Assembly: GCF_022690685.1 (NCBI RefSeq)
Contig: NZ_JALCYY010000050.1
Coordinates: 1-36,009, forward strand
DNA from: Anaeromyxobacter terrae
GTDB taxonomy: Bacteria; Myxococcota; Myxococcia; Myxococcales; Anaeromyxobacteraceae
Direction of reading: 5' to 3'
DNA: 36,009 nucleotides
Both the position numbers and the translations under genes were made by a program. The notes below the pieces were generated by a model. That model searched no databases and was not told the DNA's origin. It saw nothing but the letters and a program-made list of their open reading frames with translations. This document shows positions 9,206 through 16,827 of the stretch, in pieces (the stretch's first letter is position 1; each line of letters starts with the position of its first letter).

Positions 9206-10341
9206 CGATCGATCTCCGGGGCGACGACGTCCAGCGACGAGATGAGGGCGACCAGGTCGGCGACCATCAGACCGGGAGAGATGTCCTCGATGACGCTCAT
9301 GGCCGTGAAGGAGCCGGTCCGGACGCGGACGCGGTACGCCTTGTTCGTGCCGTCCGAGACCACGTAGTAGGCCATCTCGCCGCGGGCGCTCTCGACGCGC
9401 GAGAGCGCCTCGCCGGCCTCCGGCTTGATGTTGCGGGGCACCTTGGCCGTGATCTCGCCCTCGGGGAGGGACTCGAGCGCCTGGCGGACGATCTTCGAGG
9501 ACTCGGCCATCTCGAGGCAGCGGACGTAGTAGCGGTCGAACGAGTCGCCGGAGACGCCGAAGTAGCCCTTGCCGACCGGCACCTTGAACTGGAAGTTCGG
9601 ATAGGCGCCGTAGGGCATGTCGCGGCGGACGTCCCAGTCCACGCCGGAGCCGCGGAGGTTCGGGCCGACGAGGCCGTAGTTCACCGCCATCGGGCCGGGG
9701 ATGACGGCCACGTTCGCGAGGCGCTTGACGTAGATCTCGTTGAACGAGATCAGCCGGTCGTACTCGACCAGGAACTTGTCGAAGTGGTCCAGGAAGGCGA
9801 GGACCTTGTCCCGCCAGCCCTCGGGGAGGTCGAACGCGACGCCGCCGATGCGGTGGTAGTTGTACGTCAGGCGCGCGCCGCAGAGCGCCTCGATGAGGTC
9901 GTTGATGGTCTCGCGCTCGCGGATGCCGTGCAGCATCGGCGTGAAGGCGCCGATGTCCATCACCATGGTGCCCACCGAGACGAGGTGGGAGGCGATGCGG
10001 CAGAGCTCGCAGGAGATGGCGCGGAGCCACTGGGCGCGCGGCGGCACCTCGAGCTTGAGCAGCTTCTCGACCGCGATGGCGTAGCCCTCGTTGGCGAACA
10101 TGGCCGCCACATAGTCCACGCGATCGGTGTAGGGCATGAAGCCCGGGTAGCCGACCAGCTCGCCGATCTTCTCGATCGACCGGTGCAGGTAGCCGACGTC
10201 GGGCGTCGCCCGCTTCAGCACCTCACCGTCGGTCTCGACGAGGAAGTTGATGACGCCGTGGGTGGAGGGGTGCTGCGGGCCGAAGTTGAGGATCATCTCC
10301 TCGTTCTGTCGATCCACCCGGCGGAGGATGAGCTTTTCCAT
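9202..10341 (-). CDS. nuoD: NADH-quinone oxidoreductase subunit D, minus-locus copy
   Basis: The 49-kDa-type subunit that builds the quinone site with NuoB. 379 aa, slightly short but complete. The quinone-site loop [10 protein letters not shown] (His24, His28) and the quinone-headgroup tyrosine (Tyr77 in TDRVDYVA) are conserved, so it should be catalytically competent. Separate from nuoC, not fused. The start has an upstream AGGAG in the 10-bp gap after nuoC. The sequence is clearly different from the plus-strand nuoD at 13754. Confidence 0.97.
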   Translation of the reverse strand: MEKLILRRVDRQNEEMILNFGPQHPSTHGVINFLVETDGEVLKRATPDVGYLHRSIEKIGELVGYPGFMPYTDRVDYVAAMFANEGYAIAVEKLLKLEVPPRAQWLRAISCELCRIASHLVSVGTMVMDIGAFTPMLHGIRERETINDLIEALCGARLTYNYHRIGGVAFDLPEGWRDKVLAFLDHFDKFLVEYDRLISFNEIYVKRLANVAVIPGPMAVNYGLVGPNLRGSGVDWDVRRDMPYGAYPNFQFKVPVGKGYFGVSGDSFDRYYVRCLEMAESSKIVRQALESLPEGEITAKVPRNIKPEAGEALSRVESARGEMAYYVVSDGTNKAYRVRVRTGSFTAMSVIEDISPGLMVADLVALISSLDVVAPEIDR

Positions 10342-10351
10342 GGGATCTCCT

Positions 10352-10933
10352 CTACGCCTTGGCGGTGGGGTCGGGCTGAGGCGCGGCGGCGGCGGCCTCG
10401 GCCCGCTTCGCGTCGTCGAGCCGCTTCAGCTCGACGAGCGGGTTCTCGCGCTCGTTGGAGATGCCGTGCCAGCCGCCCGCCTCCTGGTAGTCCTTGAGGA
10501 GCGGGTGGCCGATCCAGTCGTCCGGCAACATGATGCGGCGGAGGTCCGGGTGGCCGGTGAAGGTGACGCCGAACAGGTCGTACACCTCGCGCTCGAACCA
10601 GTTGGCCGTCTTCCAGACACCCTCGACGGTCGGGATCGACGGGCTCGCGCGATCCAGCTCGACCTTGAGGACGAGCGTGTGACGGTGGGTGTAGGAGAGG
10701 AGGTGGTACACCACCTCGATCACGTTCCGCTTCGGCCAGTCGATCGCGGTGAGGTCCTCGAGGAAGTCGAACTCGAGGCCGGGCTCGGTCTTGAGGAACT
10801 CGCAGATCTCGACGATCCGCTCGCGCTTCACGACCGCGAAGGGATCGATCTTGGGCTCGGAGAGCGGTCCGACGGCGTCGCCGAATTTTGCAAGCAGGCG
10901 CTCGTGGATTTCATGGGTCGATCGAGTCGTCAT
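10352..10933 (-). CDS. nuoC: NADH-quinone oxidoreductase subunit C, minus-locus copy
   Basis: The 30-kDa peripheral subunit of complex I, about 193 aa. The family signature [10 protein letters not shown], followed by [19 protein letters not shown], is near the C-terminus. I chose the ATG at 10933 ([10 protein letters not shown]), which has AGGGG just upstream; an in-frame ATG at 10948 is possible. The last 20 residues are an Ala/Pro-rich tail. The 112-bp gap between this gene and nuoB is the largest inside the operon. Confidence 0.94.
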   Translation of the reverse strand: MTTRSTHEIHERLLAKFGDAVGPLSEPKIDPFAVVKRERIVEICEFLKTEPGLEFDFLEDLTAIDWPKRNVIEVVYHLLSYTHRHTLVLKVELDRASPSIPTVEGVWKTANWFEREVYDLFGVTFTGHPDLRRIMLPDDWIGHPLLKDYQEAGGWHGISNERENPLVELKRLDDAKRAEAAAAAPQPDPTAKA

Positions 10934-11045
10934 CCTGTCCCCTGACATGGCGCGAGGCGAGTGGGTGCGCGCCACCGGCGCCCCAACCCGCCCCGCCCCG
11001 AATACCGTGCTGCGTGCAGCGCAATAACGACGAAGCGATGAAGTC

Positions 11046-11573
11046 CTACGCGATCTCCGGCCGCTCCGGCTGAGGGCGGCGCTTCGTGGACCAGGGCTCG
11101 CTCCGCACGATCTCCTGCAGGCGGAGCAGTCCTTCCGTCAGCGCCTCCGGCCGCGGAGGACAGCCGGGCACGTAGACGTCCACCGGGATGACCTTGTCGA
11201 CCCCCTTGCACACCGAGTAACCGAGCTGGAAGAGGCCGCCGCAGTTCGAGCAGGAGCCCATCGAGATCACGTACTTGGGGTCGGGCATCTGGTGGTAGAG
11301 CAGCCTCGCGCGCTCGGCCATCTTGTAGGTGAGCGTGCCGGCCACGATCATGAAGTCGGCCTGGCGCGGCGAGGCGCGGGGGATCGCGCCGAAGCGCATC
11401 ACGTCGGCGCGCGGACCGCCCGTCTGCATGAGCTCGATCCCGCAGCAGGCGAGGCCGAACGTCAGGTAGTACAGCGAGCTGGCGCGGGCCAGGTTGATGA
11501 GGTTGTCGAGCTGGCTCGTGTGCAGGAGCGTGACGTCGCCGCCCACCCCCGGGTCCATCGTGCGTGCCGTCAT
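11046..11573 (-). CDS. nuoB: NADH-quinone oxidoreductase subunit B, minus-locus copy
   Basis: Peripheral subunit that binds terminal [4Fe-4S] cluster N2, the electron donor to quinone. The 175-aa product has all four ligands: tandem Cys43-Cys44 (LACCGIELM), Cys108 (GSCSNCGG) and Cys138 ([10 protein letters not shown]). The ATG at 11573 has AGGAG 8-10 bases upstream. It follows nuoA by 37 bp. It differs widely from the plus-strand NuoB outside the cluster motifs. Confidence 0.97.
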   Translation of the reverse strand: MTARTMDPGVGGDVTLLHTSQLDNLINLARASSLYYLTFGLACCGIELMQTGGPRADVMRFGAIPRASPRQADFMIVAGTLTYKMAERARLLYHQMPDPKYVISMGSCSNCGGLFQLGYSVCKGVDKVIPVDVYVPGCPPRPEALTEGLLRLQEIVRSEPWSTKRRPQPERPEIA

Positions 11574-11610
11574 CTGAAAGCGATCTCCTCAGTACGTGAA
11601 CGCGTCCCGA

Positions 11611-12045
11611 CTACGCAGCCTTCCGCGGGGCGGGCTCGGTCGCTGCCGCCTGCGTCGGCCCGAGCGTCTTCACCCACTCGAGGTCGCCGTGCGCCCAGAC
11701 CCACGCCAGGCCGACGACCAGGATCGCCGTGAAGAGGAAGAGCTCCGCGAACGCCACCCACGCCATCGAGGGGCTCGTCCCGACCCACTCGCGGTAGACC
11801 GCGACGACGGGGAACGTGAGCGCGATGTCGACCTCGAAGATCACGAAGACGAGGGCGACCAGATAGAAGCGCGGATTGAAGTTGAACCAAGCCACCCCGA
11901 TGGGCCGCTCGCCGCACTCATAGATGGAGGACTTCTCTGCGTTGGGGAGACGAGGTCCCACTAGGCGCGAGCCCGCGATTCCACCGAAAGCAAAACCGAT
12001 GGCGACGATGGCGAAGACGAGGACTGTGCCAAACTCAAAGCCCAT
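11611..12045 (-). CDS. nuoA: NADH-quinone oxidoreductase subunit A, minus-locus copy
   Basis: Small three-helix membrane subunit at the junction of the two arms of complex I; 144 aa. The conserved loop cysteine (Cys44 in ECGERP) is present. The acidic pair in the second helix reads Phe-Glu71-Val-Asp73, not the common Phe-Asp-x-Glu seen in the plus-strand copy. An Ala/Pro/Lys tail follows the last helix. It is the first gene of the minus-strand operon. The ATG at 12045 has AGGAG 7 bases upstream and a sigma-70-like promoter about 50 bp further up. Confidence 0.96.
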   Translation of the reverse strand: MGFEFGTVLVFAIVAIGFAFGGIAGSRLVGPRLPNAEKSSIYECGERPIGVAWFNFNPRFYLVALVFVIFEVDIALTFPVVAVYREWVGTSPSMAWVAFAELFLFTAILVVGLAWVWAHGDLEWVKTLGPTQAAATEPAPRKAA

Positions 12046-12102
12046 GCTGGCGCTCCTAAAGTGGACCTATGTTGTCGGCAAAACTCAGGAAAGTGCGGGC
12101 GG

Positions 12103-12130
12103 AGTCTACATAACGCCCCCCCTGTGTCAA
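12103..12130 (-). promoter_or_regulatory. Sigma-70-type promoter of the minus-strand nuo operon
   Basis: On the minus strand TTGACA (12130-12125) is followed after 16 bp by TAGACT (12108-12103), which matches TATAAT at the important first, second and last positions. Predicted transcription start is near 12096, giving a leader of about 50 nt before nuoA. A perfect 6-bp inverted repeat, CCCCCT/AGGGGG (12118-12123 and 12130-12135), overlaps the -35 box and could be a repressor site. Confidence 0.7.
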
Positions 12131-12144
12131 GGGGGCCAAACCCG

Positions 12145-12174
12145 TTGACAACCCTGATCGCGACAGGCACTTAA
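12145..12174 (+). promoter_or_regulatory. Possible promoter of the plus-strand nuo operon
   Basis: A perfect TTGACA at 12145-12150 faces nuoA at 12204. No good -10 lies 16-18 bp downstream (CACTTA at 12168-12173 is poor), so an activator or another sigma factor may be needed. The box lies 14 bp from the opposing TTGACA of the minus promoter; together they form a TGTCAA-N14-TTGACA inverted repeat. Confidence 0.45.
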
Positions 12175-12203
12175 GGGGCCTCCAAGCGGACCCCTGCCCA
12201 CCC

Positions 12204-12593
12204 ATGCTGACACCTCTCCAGAACTATTTCCCGATTGGCGTCGCTCTGCTGGTGGCCGTCGGACTCGCGGCCCTCATGGTGGCGCTCGCCAACCTGCTCG
12301 GTCCCCGGCGGCCGAGCGTGGTCAAGAGCACCCCGTTCGAGTGCGGTTCGGAGCCGGCCGCCGGCTCCCCGCGCGAGCGCTTCGGCGTGAAGTTCTACGT
12401 CGTCGCGCTGCTCTTCATCGTCTTCGACATCGAAGCGATCTTCCTTTACCCGTGGGCCGTGCTGCTCCTTCCGAGCGAGGGCTACCCGGGCCTCGGTTGG
12501 GCCGGGTTCCTCTCCATGGGTATCTTCGTGGCCACGCTCGTGGCCGGCCTCGTGTACGTCTGGAAGAAGGGCGTGCTCGACTGGGCGGACTAG
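12204..12593 (+). CDS. nuoA: NADH-quinone oxidoreductase subunit A, plus-locus copy
   Basis: Second NuoA, 129 aa, three hydrophobic helices. It has the loop cysteine (Cys47, ECGSEP) and the canonical acidic motif in helix 2 (FDIE, Asp75 and Glu77), unlike the minus-strand copy. First gene of the plus-strand locus. The ATG at 12204 has no convincing Shine-Dalgarno sequence, unusual in this operon, and only about 50 bp separate it from the candidate -35 box. The stop overlaps the AGGAGG used by nuoB. Confidence 0.96.
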   Translation: MLTPLQNYFPIGVALLVAVGLAALMVALANLLGPRRPSVVKSTPFECGSEPAAGSPRERFGVKFYVVALLFIVFDIEAIFLYPWAVLLLPSEGYPGLGWAGFLSMGIFVATLVAGLVYVWKKGVLDWAD

Positions 12594-12601
12594 GAGGCGC
12601 A

Positions 12602-13153
12602 ATGGCATCCGAGCTCGACACCGTCCCCGTCATCACCACCCGTCGCGACGAGGCGCAGGGCTTCCTGCAGGGGCTCGTCTCCAAGGGCCTCGGGTGGGCG
12701 AGGAAGTACTCGCTCTTTCAGTATCCGTTCGTCACCGCCTGCTGCGGCATGGAGTACATGACCGTCGCGTCGGCGCGTTACGACCTCGACCGCTTCGGCG
12801 CCGCGCTGCCTCGCTTCTCGCCGCGCCAGGCGGACCTCCTCATCGTCGTCGGCACGGTGAACTGCAAGCAGGCGCCGATCCTCAGGCGCGTGTACGAGCA
12901 GATCACCGAGCCGAAGTGGGTGATGGCGTTCGGTGTCTGCGCGTCCTCGGGCGGCTTCTACGACAACTACGCGACGGTTCAGGGCATCGACCGGATCATC
13001 CCGGTGGACGTCTACGTCCCGGGCTGCCCGCCGCGCCCGGAGCAGGTGCTCGACGGCATCATGCTGTTGCAGCGGAAGATCCAGGGTCAGGAGCACAAGC
13101 TCATCGACCGCAAGCCTCTGCCCGTGGTCGGCCAGGAGCCGATCTCGCGCTAG
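12602..13153 (+). CDS. nuoB: NADH-quinone oxidoreductase subunit B, plus-locus copy
   Basis: Second N2-cluster subunit, 183 aa. Ligands are Cys47-Cys48 (TACCGMEYM), Cys113 (GVCASSGG) and Cys142 ([10 protein letters not shown]). The ATG at 12602 lies 4 bases after a perfect AGGAGG that overlaps the nuoA stop. A longer open frame upstream is a shadow of nuoA. It differs from the minus-strand NuoB in the substitution of SS for NC next to the third ligand and in the flanks, which indicates an old paralogue and not a recent duplication. Confidence 0.96.
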   Translation: MASELDTVPVITTRRDEAQGFLQGLVSKGLGWARKYSLFQYPFVTACCGMEYMTVASARYDLDRFGAALPRFSPRQADLLIVVGTVNCKQAPILRRVYEQITEPKWVMAFGVCASSGGFYDNYATVQGIDRIIPVDVYVPGCPPRPEQVLDGIMLLQRKIQGQEHKLIDRKPLPVVGQEPISR

Positions 13154-13162
13154 CGAGGAACC

Positions 13163-13687
13163 ATGTCGAAGGTCGTGATCGACGCGCTCGTCGAGCGCTT
13201 CCCAGATGCCGTGTACGACGCCTACGTGGGCGTGGGCGGCGACGACTGCGCCTTCGTGAAGAAGGAGCGCATCGCCGAGGTGTGCCGCTTCCTGAAGAGC
13301 GATCCGGGCATGCTCTTCGACATGGCGCCGTACATCACCGCGGTGGACTACCTCGGCCAGGAGCCCAGGTTCGAGGTCGTCTACAACCTCCTCTCGCTGA
13401 AGACGAACCGGCGCATTCGCCTGCGGGTGAAGGTTCCGGAGCAGGACGCGATCGTGCCCAGCGTGACGTCCGTCTGGCGCGGCGCGGACTGGTTCGAGCG
13501 CTACTGCTTCGACATGTACGGGATCCGCTTCAGCGATCACCCGGACATGCGGCGGCTGCTCATGTACGACGAGTTCGTCGGGCACCCGCTCCGCAAGGAC
13601 TATCCGCTCAAGGGGCGCCAGCCGCTCGTGCAGGAGCGCGAGGTCAAGGACATCTACCGCGGGCCGGGGCCCGCCACGCGCGACTAG
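13163..13687 (+). CDS. nuoC: NADH-quinone oxidoreductase subunit C, plus-locus copy
   Basis: Second 30-kDa-type subunit, 174 aa. The signature ERYCFDMYGIRFSDHPDMRR, then GHPLRKDYP, is present near the C-terminus. Starts 9 bp after nuoB with GAGGAA just upstream of the ATG. Followed by a 66-bp gap before nuoD that contains a perfect 8-bp inverted repeat. Confidence 0.95.
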   Translation: MSKVVIDALVERFPDAVYDAYVGVGGDDCAFVKKERIAEVCRFLKSDPGMLFDMAPYITAVDYLGQEPRFEVVYNLLSLKTNRRIRLRVKVPEQDAIVPSVTSVWRGADWFERYCFDMYGIRFSDHPDMRRLLMYDEFVGHPLRKDYPLKGRQPLVQEREVKDIYRGPGPATRD

Positions 13688-13694
13688 CGCGCGC

Positions 13695-13732
13695 CGTCCT
13701 CGGCGAGCCCGCGCTCGCGCGGCACGAGGACG
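13695..13732 (+). other. Intercistronic inverted repeat between nuoC and nuoD
   Basis: CGTCCTCG at 13695-13702 pairs with CGAGGACG at 13725-13732 around a 22-nt GC-rich loop. It lies in the only sizeable gap of the plus operon, just upstream of the nuoD Shine-Dalgarno. It may stabilise or process the mRNA; there is no U-tract, so I do not call it a terminator. Confidence 0.4.
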
Positions 13733-13753
13733 GACGGTGAACGGAGGAAGACC

Positions 13754-15016
13754 GTGACCGAGAAGAAGGGGCTGGGCGAGGTCCTGACGGCGGCGCCGAG
13801 CGACGAGCTCCGCCTCCCGCCCGGGGAGAGCGAGCTCGACGCGTTCATGCCGTCGAGGCGGATGACCGTGAACCTCGGGCCGTCGCATCCCGCCATGCAC
13901 GGCGTGACGCGCGCGGTGGTGGAGCTCGAGGGCGAGATCATCCGCGAGATGAAGCTCGACATCGGCTTCCTCCACCGCGGGTTCGAGAAGAGCTGCGAGA
14001 ACGTGACGTGGACGCAGTGCTTCCCGTACACGGACCGGCTCAACTACGTCAGCTCGATCATGAACAACGTGGGCTTCGCGCTCGCCGTCGAGAAGCTGTG
14101 CAAGCTCGACGTGCCGGAGCGGGCGAAGTACCTGCGCGTCATCACCTCCGAGCTCCACCGCATCTGCGACCACCTCACGCTGGTCGGCGCCATGGGCATG
14201 GAGCTCGGCGCGATGACGGTGTTCCTCTACGCGGTCGAGGCGCGCGACATCATCTGGGATCGGCTCTCCGAGCTGTGCGGCGCGCGCCTCACCTCGAACT
14301 ACGCGCGCGTCGGCGGCGTCGCGCGGGACGCGCCCGAGGGCTGGGTCGCGAAGACCGCGAAGACGCTCGATCGCGTGACGGGGTACGTCGACGAGATCGA
14401 CGGCCTGCTCGCCCGCAACCGCATCTTCATCGACCGCACCCGCGGGACCGGCGTCGTGCCGCGCGAGGACGCGATCGAGCTCGGCTTCACCGGTCCGTGC
14501 CTGCGCGCGTCGGGCGAGCCGTACGACCTCCGCAAGGCGGCGCCGTACCTCGTCTACGATCGCGTCGACTTCGACATCCCGGTCGGGACGAATGGTGACA
14601 ACTTCGACCGGTACCTGATGCGCGTGGAGGAGATGCGGCAGGCGGATCGCATCATCCGCCAGTGCTTCGAGCAGATGGAGCCGGGCGAGATCGCGGTCCA
14701 GGACTTCCGCTACGTCCTCCCGCCGAAGCCGCTCGTCTACGGGACGATCGAGGGCCTCATGGCCCACTTCAAGATCATCATGGAGGGGATCCAGGTCCCC
14801 GCCGGCGAGGCGTACAGCTACACCGAGGCCGCCAACGGCGAGCTCGGCTTCTACGTCGTGTCCGACGGCGGCGGGCGCCCGTACAAGCTCGGCCTCCGCG
14901 CGCCGGGCTGGCCGATGCTGGCCGCGCTGCCGTTCATGACGAAGGACTCGCTGCTCTCCGACCTCATCCCGACGTTCGACAGCATCAACATGATCGGCGG
15001 CGAGGTCGAGCAGTAA
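13754..15016 (+). CDS. nuoD: NADH-quinone oxidoreductase subunit D, plus-locus copy
   Basis: Second 49-kDa-type subunit, 420 aa, GTG start at 13754 with GGAGG 6 bases upstream. It has an extra N-terminal segment of about 35 residues. The quinone loop reads GPSHPAMHGV (His45, His49) and the partner tyrosine is Tyr98 (TDRLNYVS), so the quinone site should work. The GPSHPAMHG variant separates it from the GPQHPSTHG of the minus-strand NuoD. It is followed directly by nuoG; nuoE and nuoF, which usually lie here, are absent. Confidence 0.96.
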   Translation: MTEKKGLGEVLTAAPSDELRLPPGESELDAFMPSRRMTVNLGPSHPAMHGVTRAVVELEGEIIREMKLDIGFLHRGFEKSCENVTWTQCFPYTDRLNYVSSIMNNVGFALAVEKLCKLDVPERAKYLRVITSELHRICDHLTLVGAMGMELGAMTVFLYAVEARDIIWDRLSELCGARLTSNYARVGGVARDAPEGWVAKTAKTLDRVTGYVDEIDGLLARNRIFIDRTRGTGVVPREDAIELGFTGPCLRASGEPYDLRKAAPYLVYDRVDFDIPVGTNGDNFDRYLMRVEEMRQADRIIRQCFEQMEPGEIAVQDFRYVLPPKPLVYGTIEGLMAHFKIIMEGIQVPAGEAYSYTEAANGELGFYVVSDGGGRPYKLGLRAPGWPMLAALPFMTKDSLLSDLIPTFDSINMIGGEVEQ

Positions 15017-15048
15017 GCCGCGCCGGAATCCACAGGAGCGTACGAGCA

Positions 15049-16815
15049 ATGGCCGAAGAGAAGAAGCCCGAGGCCCCCGCCGCCGCGCCGCCGAAGCCGC
15101 CGCCCGGCCCGCCCGCGCCGCCGCCGCCGAAGAACCCCGGCATGGTCACGGCGACCATCGACGGGCGCGAGGTGGTCGCGAAGCCCGGCACGACGGTCAT
15201 CGAGGCCGCGAAGGCGCTCGGGATCGAGATCCCGTACTACTGCTACCACAAGCGCCTCTCCATCGCGGCCAACTGCCGGATGTGCCTCGTGGAGATGTCG
15301 AACGCGCCCGGCGGCAAGCTCATGCCGGCGTGTCAGGTGCCCATCTCCGAGGGCGTCGCCGTCAAGACCGAGACGCCGCGCGTGAAGGACCAGCAGCGCG
15401 CCACGCTCGAGTTCCTGCTCTTGAACCACCCGGTGGACTGCGCGATCTGCGACCAGGCCGGTGAGTGCAAGCTGCAGGACTACTACATGAAGTACGACCG
15501 GCAGCCGTCGCGCCTCGACGTGCCGAAGGTCACGAAGGGCAAGCGCGTCGTGCTCGGGCCCATGGTCGTCCTCGACCAGGAGCGCTGCATCCTCTGCACG
15601 CGCTGCGTCCGCTTCATGCGCGAGGTCGCGAAGGAGCCGCAGCTCGGCGTCGCCGAGCGCGGGAACGAGAGCTTCATCACCACGTTCCCCGGCCAGCCGC
15701 TCGACTCGAAGTACTCCGGGAACGTCGTCGACATCTGCCCGGTCGGCGCGCTCACCTCGGCGGACTTCCGCTTCCGCGGCCGCGTCTGGTTCATGAGCGC
15801 GGCGCGATCCGTGTGCACCGGCTGCGCGCGCGGCTGCAACACCTTCCTCGACTACCTGAACGACACGACCTACCGCTACCGTCCGCGGGAGAACGACGCC
15901 GTCAACCAGGAGTGGATGTGTGACGAGGGCCGGGTCTCGTACAAGTACCTGAACACGGACCGCGTGCTCGTCGCGCGCGAGGGTCGCGGCGCCCAGGCCA
16001 AGGTGCTCGCCCGCGACGTCGCCGTGGAGCGGGCCGCCGCGGCGCTCGCGCCGCACGCCCGCGCCGGCAGCCTCGCGGTGCTGCTCTCGCCGCTCGCCTC
16101 GCTCGAGGACCTGCTCGCCGCGGCGACGGTCGCGAAGGAGGCGCTCGGGGTCGCGGAGGTCTTCGTCGGCGGCCGCCGCGACGGCTGGCAGGACGACTTC
16201 CTGAAGCGCGCCGACGAGAACCCGAACCGCAAGGGGCTCGAGCTCGTCGCCCAGGCGCTCGGCCTCGCGCTCCGGCCGTTCGGCGACCTCACCGCGGCGG
16301 TCGCCGCCGGGAAGGTCCGCGCGGTCTGGGCCGTGGGGACGGAGGTCCCGGATCCCGCCGCGGCGGCTGCCCTCGAGGGCGCCGAGGTGCTCGTCGCGCA
16401 GTCCTACGACGACGGGCCGGTGGCGCGTCAGGCGACGGTGCTCCTGCCGGCCGCGCCGCACTCCGAGAGCGACGGCACGTTCGTCAACTTCGAGGGGCGC
16501 GCGCAGCGGTTCGAGCTCGCCTACTTCGCGCGCGGTGACTCGCGTCCGCACTGGCTGCTCGCGTCCGAGCTCGGCCGCGCGCTGGGGCTCTCGTACCGGT
16601 TCGCCACCGCGCGCGACGTGTTCGTCGAGCTCGGGCCCCGGCTCGGGGCGGCGCTCGGCGACTTCCGCTGGGACTCGCTGCCGTCCACCCGCCGCCGCCC
16701 GGGGATCGTCCCGCTCGCGGCCGGCACCGTGGACGGCCGGCTCCCCGGCTACCGCGACCGCGTTCCCCCCGAGACGTCCGAGGACGCCCGCCGGGCCCTC
16801 GCCCGCACGACCTAG
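15049..16815 (+). CDS. nuoG: NADH-quinone oxidoreductase subunit G (short form, N7-type ligands)
   Basis: Iron-sulfur subunit that carries electrons from the NADH module. 588 aa, shorter than most NuoG because the molybdopterin-like C-terminal part is reduced. Residues 1-30 are Pro/Ala-rich. Ligands visible in order: [2Fe-2S] Cys65/76/79/95; N5 His127, Cys131/134/140; N4 Cys180/183/186 and Cys230; and a CxxCxxxC-x27-C set (Cys256/259/263/291) matching the extra N7 cluster of a subset of bacteria. The ATG at 15049 has AGGAG 10 bases upstream; the longer frame upstream is a shadow of nuoD. It is the only NuoG in the window and its partners NuoE and NuoF are not here. Confidence 0.95.
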   Translation: MAEEKKPEAPAAAPPKPPPGPPAPPPPKNPGMVTATIDGREVVAKPGTTVIEAAKALGIEIPYYCYHKRLSIAANCRMCLVEMSNAPGGKLMPACQVPISEGVAVKTETPRVKDQQRATLEFLLLNHPVDCAICDQAGECKLQDYYMKYDRQPSRLDVPKVTKGKRVVLGPMVVLDQERCILCTRCVRFMREVAKEPQLGVAERGNESFITTFPGQPLDSKYSGNVVDICPVGALTSADFRFRGRVWFMSAARSVCTGCARGCNTFLDYLNDTTYRYRPRENDAVNQEWMCDEGRVSYKYLNTDRVLVAREGRGAQAKVLARDVAVERAAAALAPHARAGSLAVLLSPLASLEDLLAAATVAKEALGVAEVFVGGRRDGWQDDFLKRADENPNRKGLELVAQALGLALRPFGDLTAAVAAGKVRAVWAVGTEVPDPAAAAALEGAEVLVAQSYDDGPVARQATVLLPAAPHSESDGTFVNFEGRAQRFELAYFARGDSRPHWLLASELGRALGLSYRFATARDVFVELGPRLGAALGDFRWDSLPSTRRRPGIVPLAAGTVDGRLPGYRDRVPPETSEDARRALARTT

Positions 16816-16827
16816 GAGGAGGGCCAA

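Noticed and set aside
235..12045. Minus locus as a hydrogenase-linked (Hyf/Ech) or F420H2 complex
   Set aside because: NuoD keeps the quinone-site His and Tyr and lacks the NiFe-binding CxxC pairs; no hydrogenase maturation or F420 gene is present.
12590..15049. 819-aa minus-strand frame opposite the plus nuo genes
   Set aside because: Antisense shadow with charged low-complexity composition; nuoB, nuoC and nuoD on the other strand have intact family motifs.
15049..16815. NuoG as a formate dehydrogenase or other molybdopterin enzyme
   Set aside because: The order of [2Fe-2S], His-Cys3, N4 and N7 ligands and its place between nuoD and nuoH fit NuoG; no Mo-ligand residue is recognisable.
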